DNA of 33,395 nt, taken from Gemmatimonadaceae bacterium. Its GTDB lineage: Bacteria > Gemmatimonadota > Gemmatimonadetes > Gemmatimonadales > Gemmatimonadaceae. The DNA is taken from contig JACCWE010000041.1 in the NCBI GenBank assembly GCA_013697785.1, forward strand, positions 1 to 33,395. The letters run 5' to 3'. The stretch's first letter is position 1, and every line of letters starts with the position of its first letter. Below are positions 32,793 through 33,395 of this stretch, piece after piece. The notes beneath the pieces are model-generated. The model was not told where the DNA came from and ran no database searches. It saw only the letters and a list, made by a program, of their open reading frames with translations. The translations under genes were made by a program, and so were the position numbers.

Positions 32793-33395
32793 GTGAGCAG
32801 CGTGCTGAGCGCACAGGTGAAGTTCCTGTCGTCGCTGGCGCAGAGCCTGTCGACGATGATGCTCTATCCTCGTGAGCATCCGACGTGGGCGCGCGCGGTC
32901 GACGGATCGTTCGCGCATCTCGTCGAGCTGCAGAAGGAGAATCCCAATCCGCAGTTTTCGTTCATCGGCACCGATGTGATTTACGGGCAGACGCCGATGC
33001 ACGACATGAAGGATTGGCCGTGGGCGGAGAAGCTCGCGGGTGTGGGCGTGCAGCGGCTCGAGTTCACGGGAACCGTGATGCGCGAGGAGTACGAGGAATT
33101 TCTCGCGGACGTGCTGACGCGCATCGTGCAGAGTGGCGCGGGCGGAGGCGTGGCGAATCGTTCGGCGCACACGTCGCGGCTGCGCAGCATCAAGTTCGGG
33201 GCGGTGATGGTGAGGGATGAGGAGGAGTGGGATGGCGGGGAGTTCGTGGAGGGTGGAGTCGAGGGTGGAGTCGAGGGTGGAGTCGAGGGTGGAGAGGGAG
33301 GCGGCGGGGCCGGCGGCGGTGGCGGCGGCGGCGGGTATAGCTACGGCGGCGAGGGCGCAGGCGGGCCCGGGACCGGCTCCGGCGGCGGCGCTGGT
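32793..33395 (+). CDS. Second HD-GYP-partner protein, N-terminal part, truncated by window end
   Basis: An open frame of 201 codons from GTG 32793 to the window edge, with GAGGA about 7 bases upstream overlapping the preceding stop. Residues about 8-110 match the N-terminal domain of the HD-GYP protein at 29236: LAQSLSTMMLYPREHPTWAR, FSFIGTDVIYGQTPMHDMKD, VQRLEFTGTVMREEYEEFL. The RSIKFGAVMV segment aligns with ISIKYGAIGV there. From about residue 149 the sequence becomes a low-complexity Gly/Glu/Val then Gly/Ser linker. An HD-GYP domain probably follows beyond the window, by analogy with copy 1, but cannot be seen. Confidence 0.75.
   Translation, partial: MSSVLSAQVKFLSSLAQSLSTMMLYPREHPTWARAVDGSFAHLVELQKENPNPQFSFIGTDVIYGQTPMHDMKDWPWAEKLAGVGVQRLEFTGTVMREEYEEFLADVLTRIVQSGAGGGVANRSAHTSRLRSIKFGAVMVRDEEEWDGGEFVEGGVEGGVEGGVEGGEGGGGAGGGGGGGGYSYGGEGAGGPGTGSGGGAG
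33249..33293 (+). repeat. 12-base tandem repeat encoding EGGV
   Basis: GAGGGTGGAGTC is repeated exactly at 33249-33260, 33261-33272 and 33273-33284, with a partial fourth copy to 33293. It is in frame in the last gene and encodes (Glu-Gly-Gly-Val)3, opening its Gly-rich linker. Exact copies suggest slippage and length variation between strains. Confidence 0.9.

Overview
This is a high-GC, densely coded chromosomal window from a diderm (Gram-negative-type) bacterium. Outer-membrane beta-barrels, lipoproteins, a multi-domain BIG2 surface lipoprotein, many GTG starts and the mix of HEAT and HD-GYP proteins make a member of Gemmatimonadota my best guess. That is an inference; no rRNA or tRNA gene is present to settle it. 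I saw no IS element, phage gene, CRISPR array or RNA gene.

Layout. Bases 1-204 hold the tail of an RND-type efflux pump, followed by a tiny reverse ORF (218-394). Forward genes then encode a YbaY-META lipoprotein, a DUF72 protein, a Y-family DNA polymerase and a patatin with an outer-membrane barrel (591-5639). From 17102 down to 5636 lies one long reverse-strand block built around the high-affinity potassium pump Kdp. Its order is VOC protein, kdpE, an eight-helix membrane protein, the C-terminal half of KdpD, an intergenic promoter, a 38-residue membrane peptide, kdpF, kdpA, kdpB, kdpC, a porin-like barrel, the N-terminal half of KdpD and a degenerate kinase-like membrane protein. Genes in the block overlap by 1-4 bases or abut. 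KdpD, a single protein in Escherichia coli, is here split into two genes that flank the pump genes. Three TTTTCA repeats on one helical face upstream of the pump operon are a candidate KdpE site.

From 17189 to 20907 come an ABC exporter pair, a CopC-like periplasmic protein and a TetR regulator with a striking double-dyad operator. Bases 21168-24371 encode a lipoprotein of twelve BIG2 domains, four of them in exact 264-bp register. It is convergent with a secreted Ig/TPR protein, which is followed by a small disordered protein.

The most interesting part is the right end (27171-33395+). It holds two successive copies of a two-gene cassette, each a HEAT-repeat protein followed by an HD-GYP-type protein; the second HD-GYP partner runs off the window. 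All four proteins begin with the same ~100-residue domain, marked by a Y-x-x-x-HP motif. The first HD-GYP protein has lost the His of its HD motif. This looks like a signalling or scaffold module whose parts share a common N-terminal interaction domain; its function is unknown to me.
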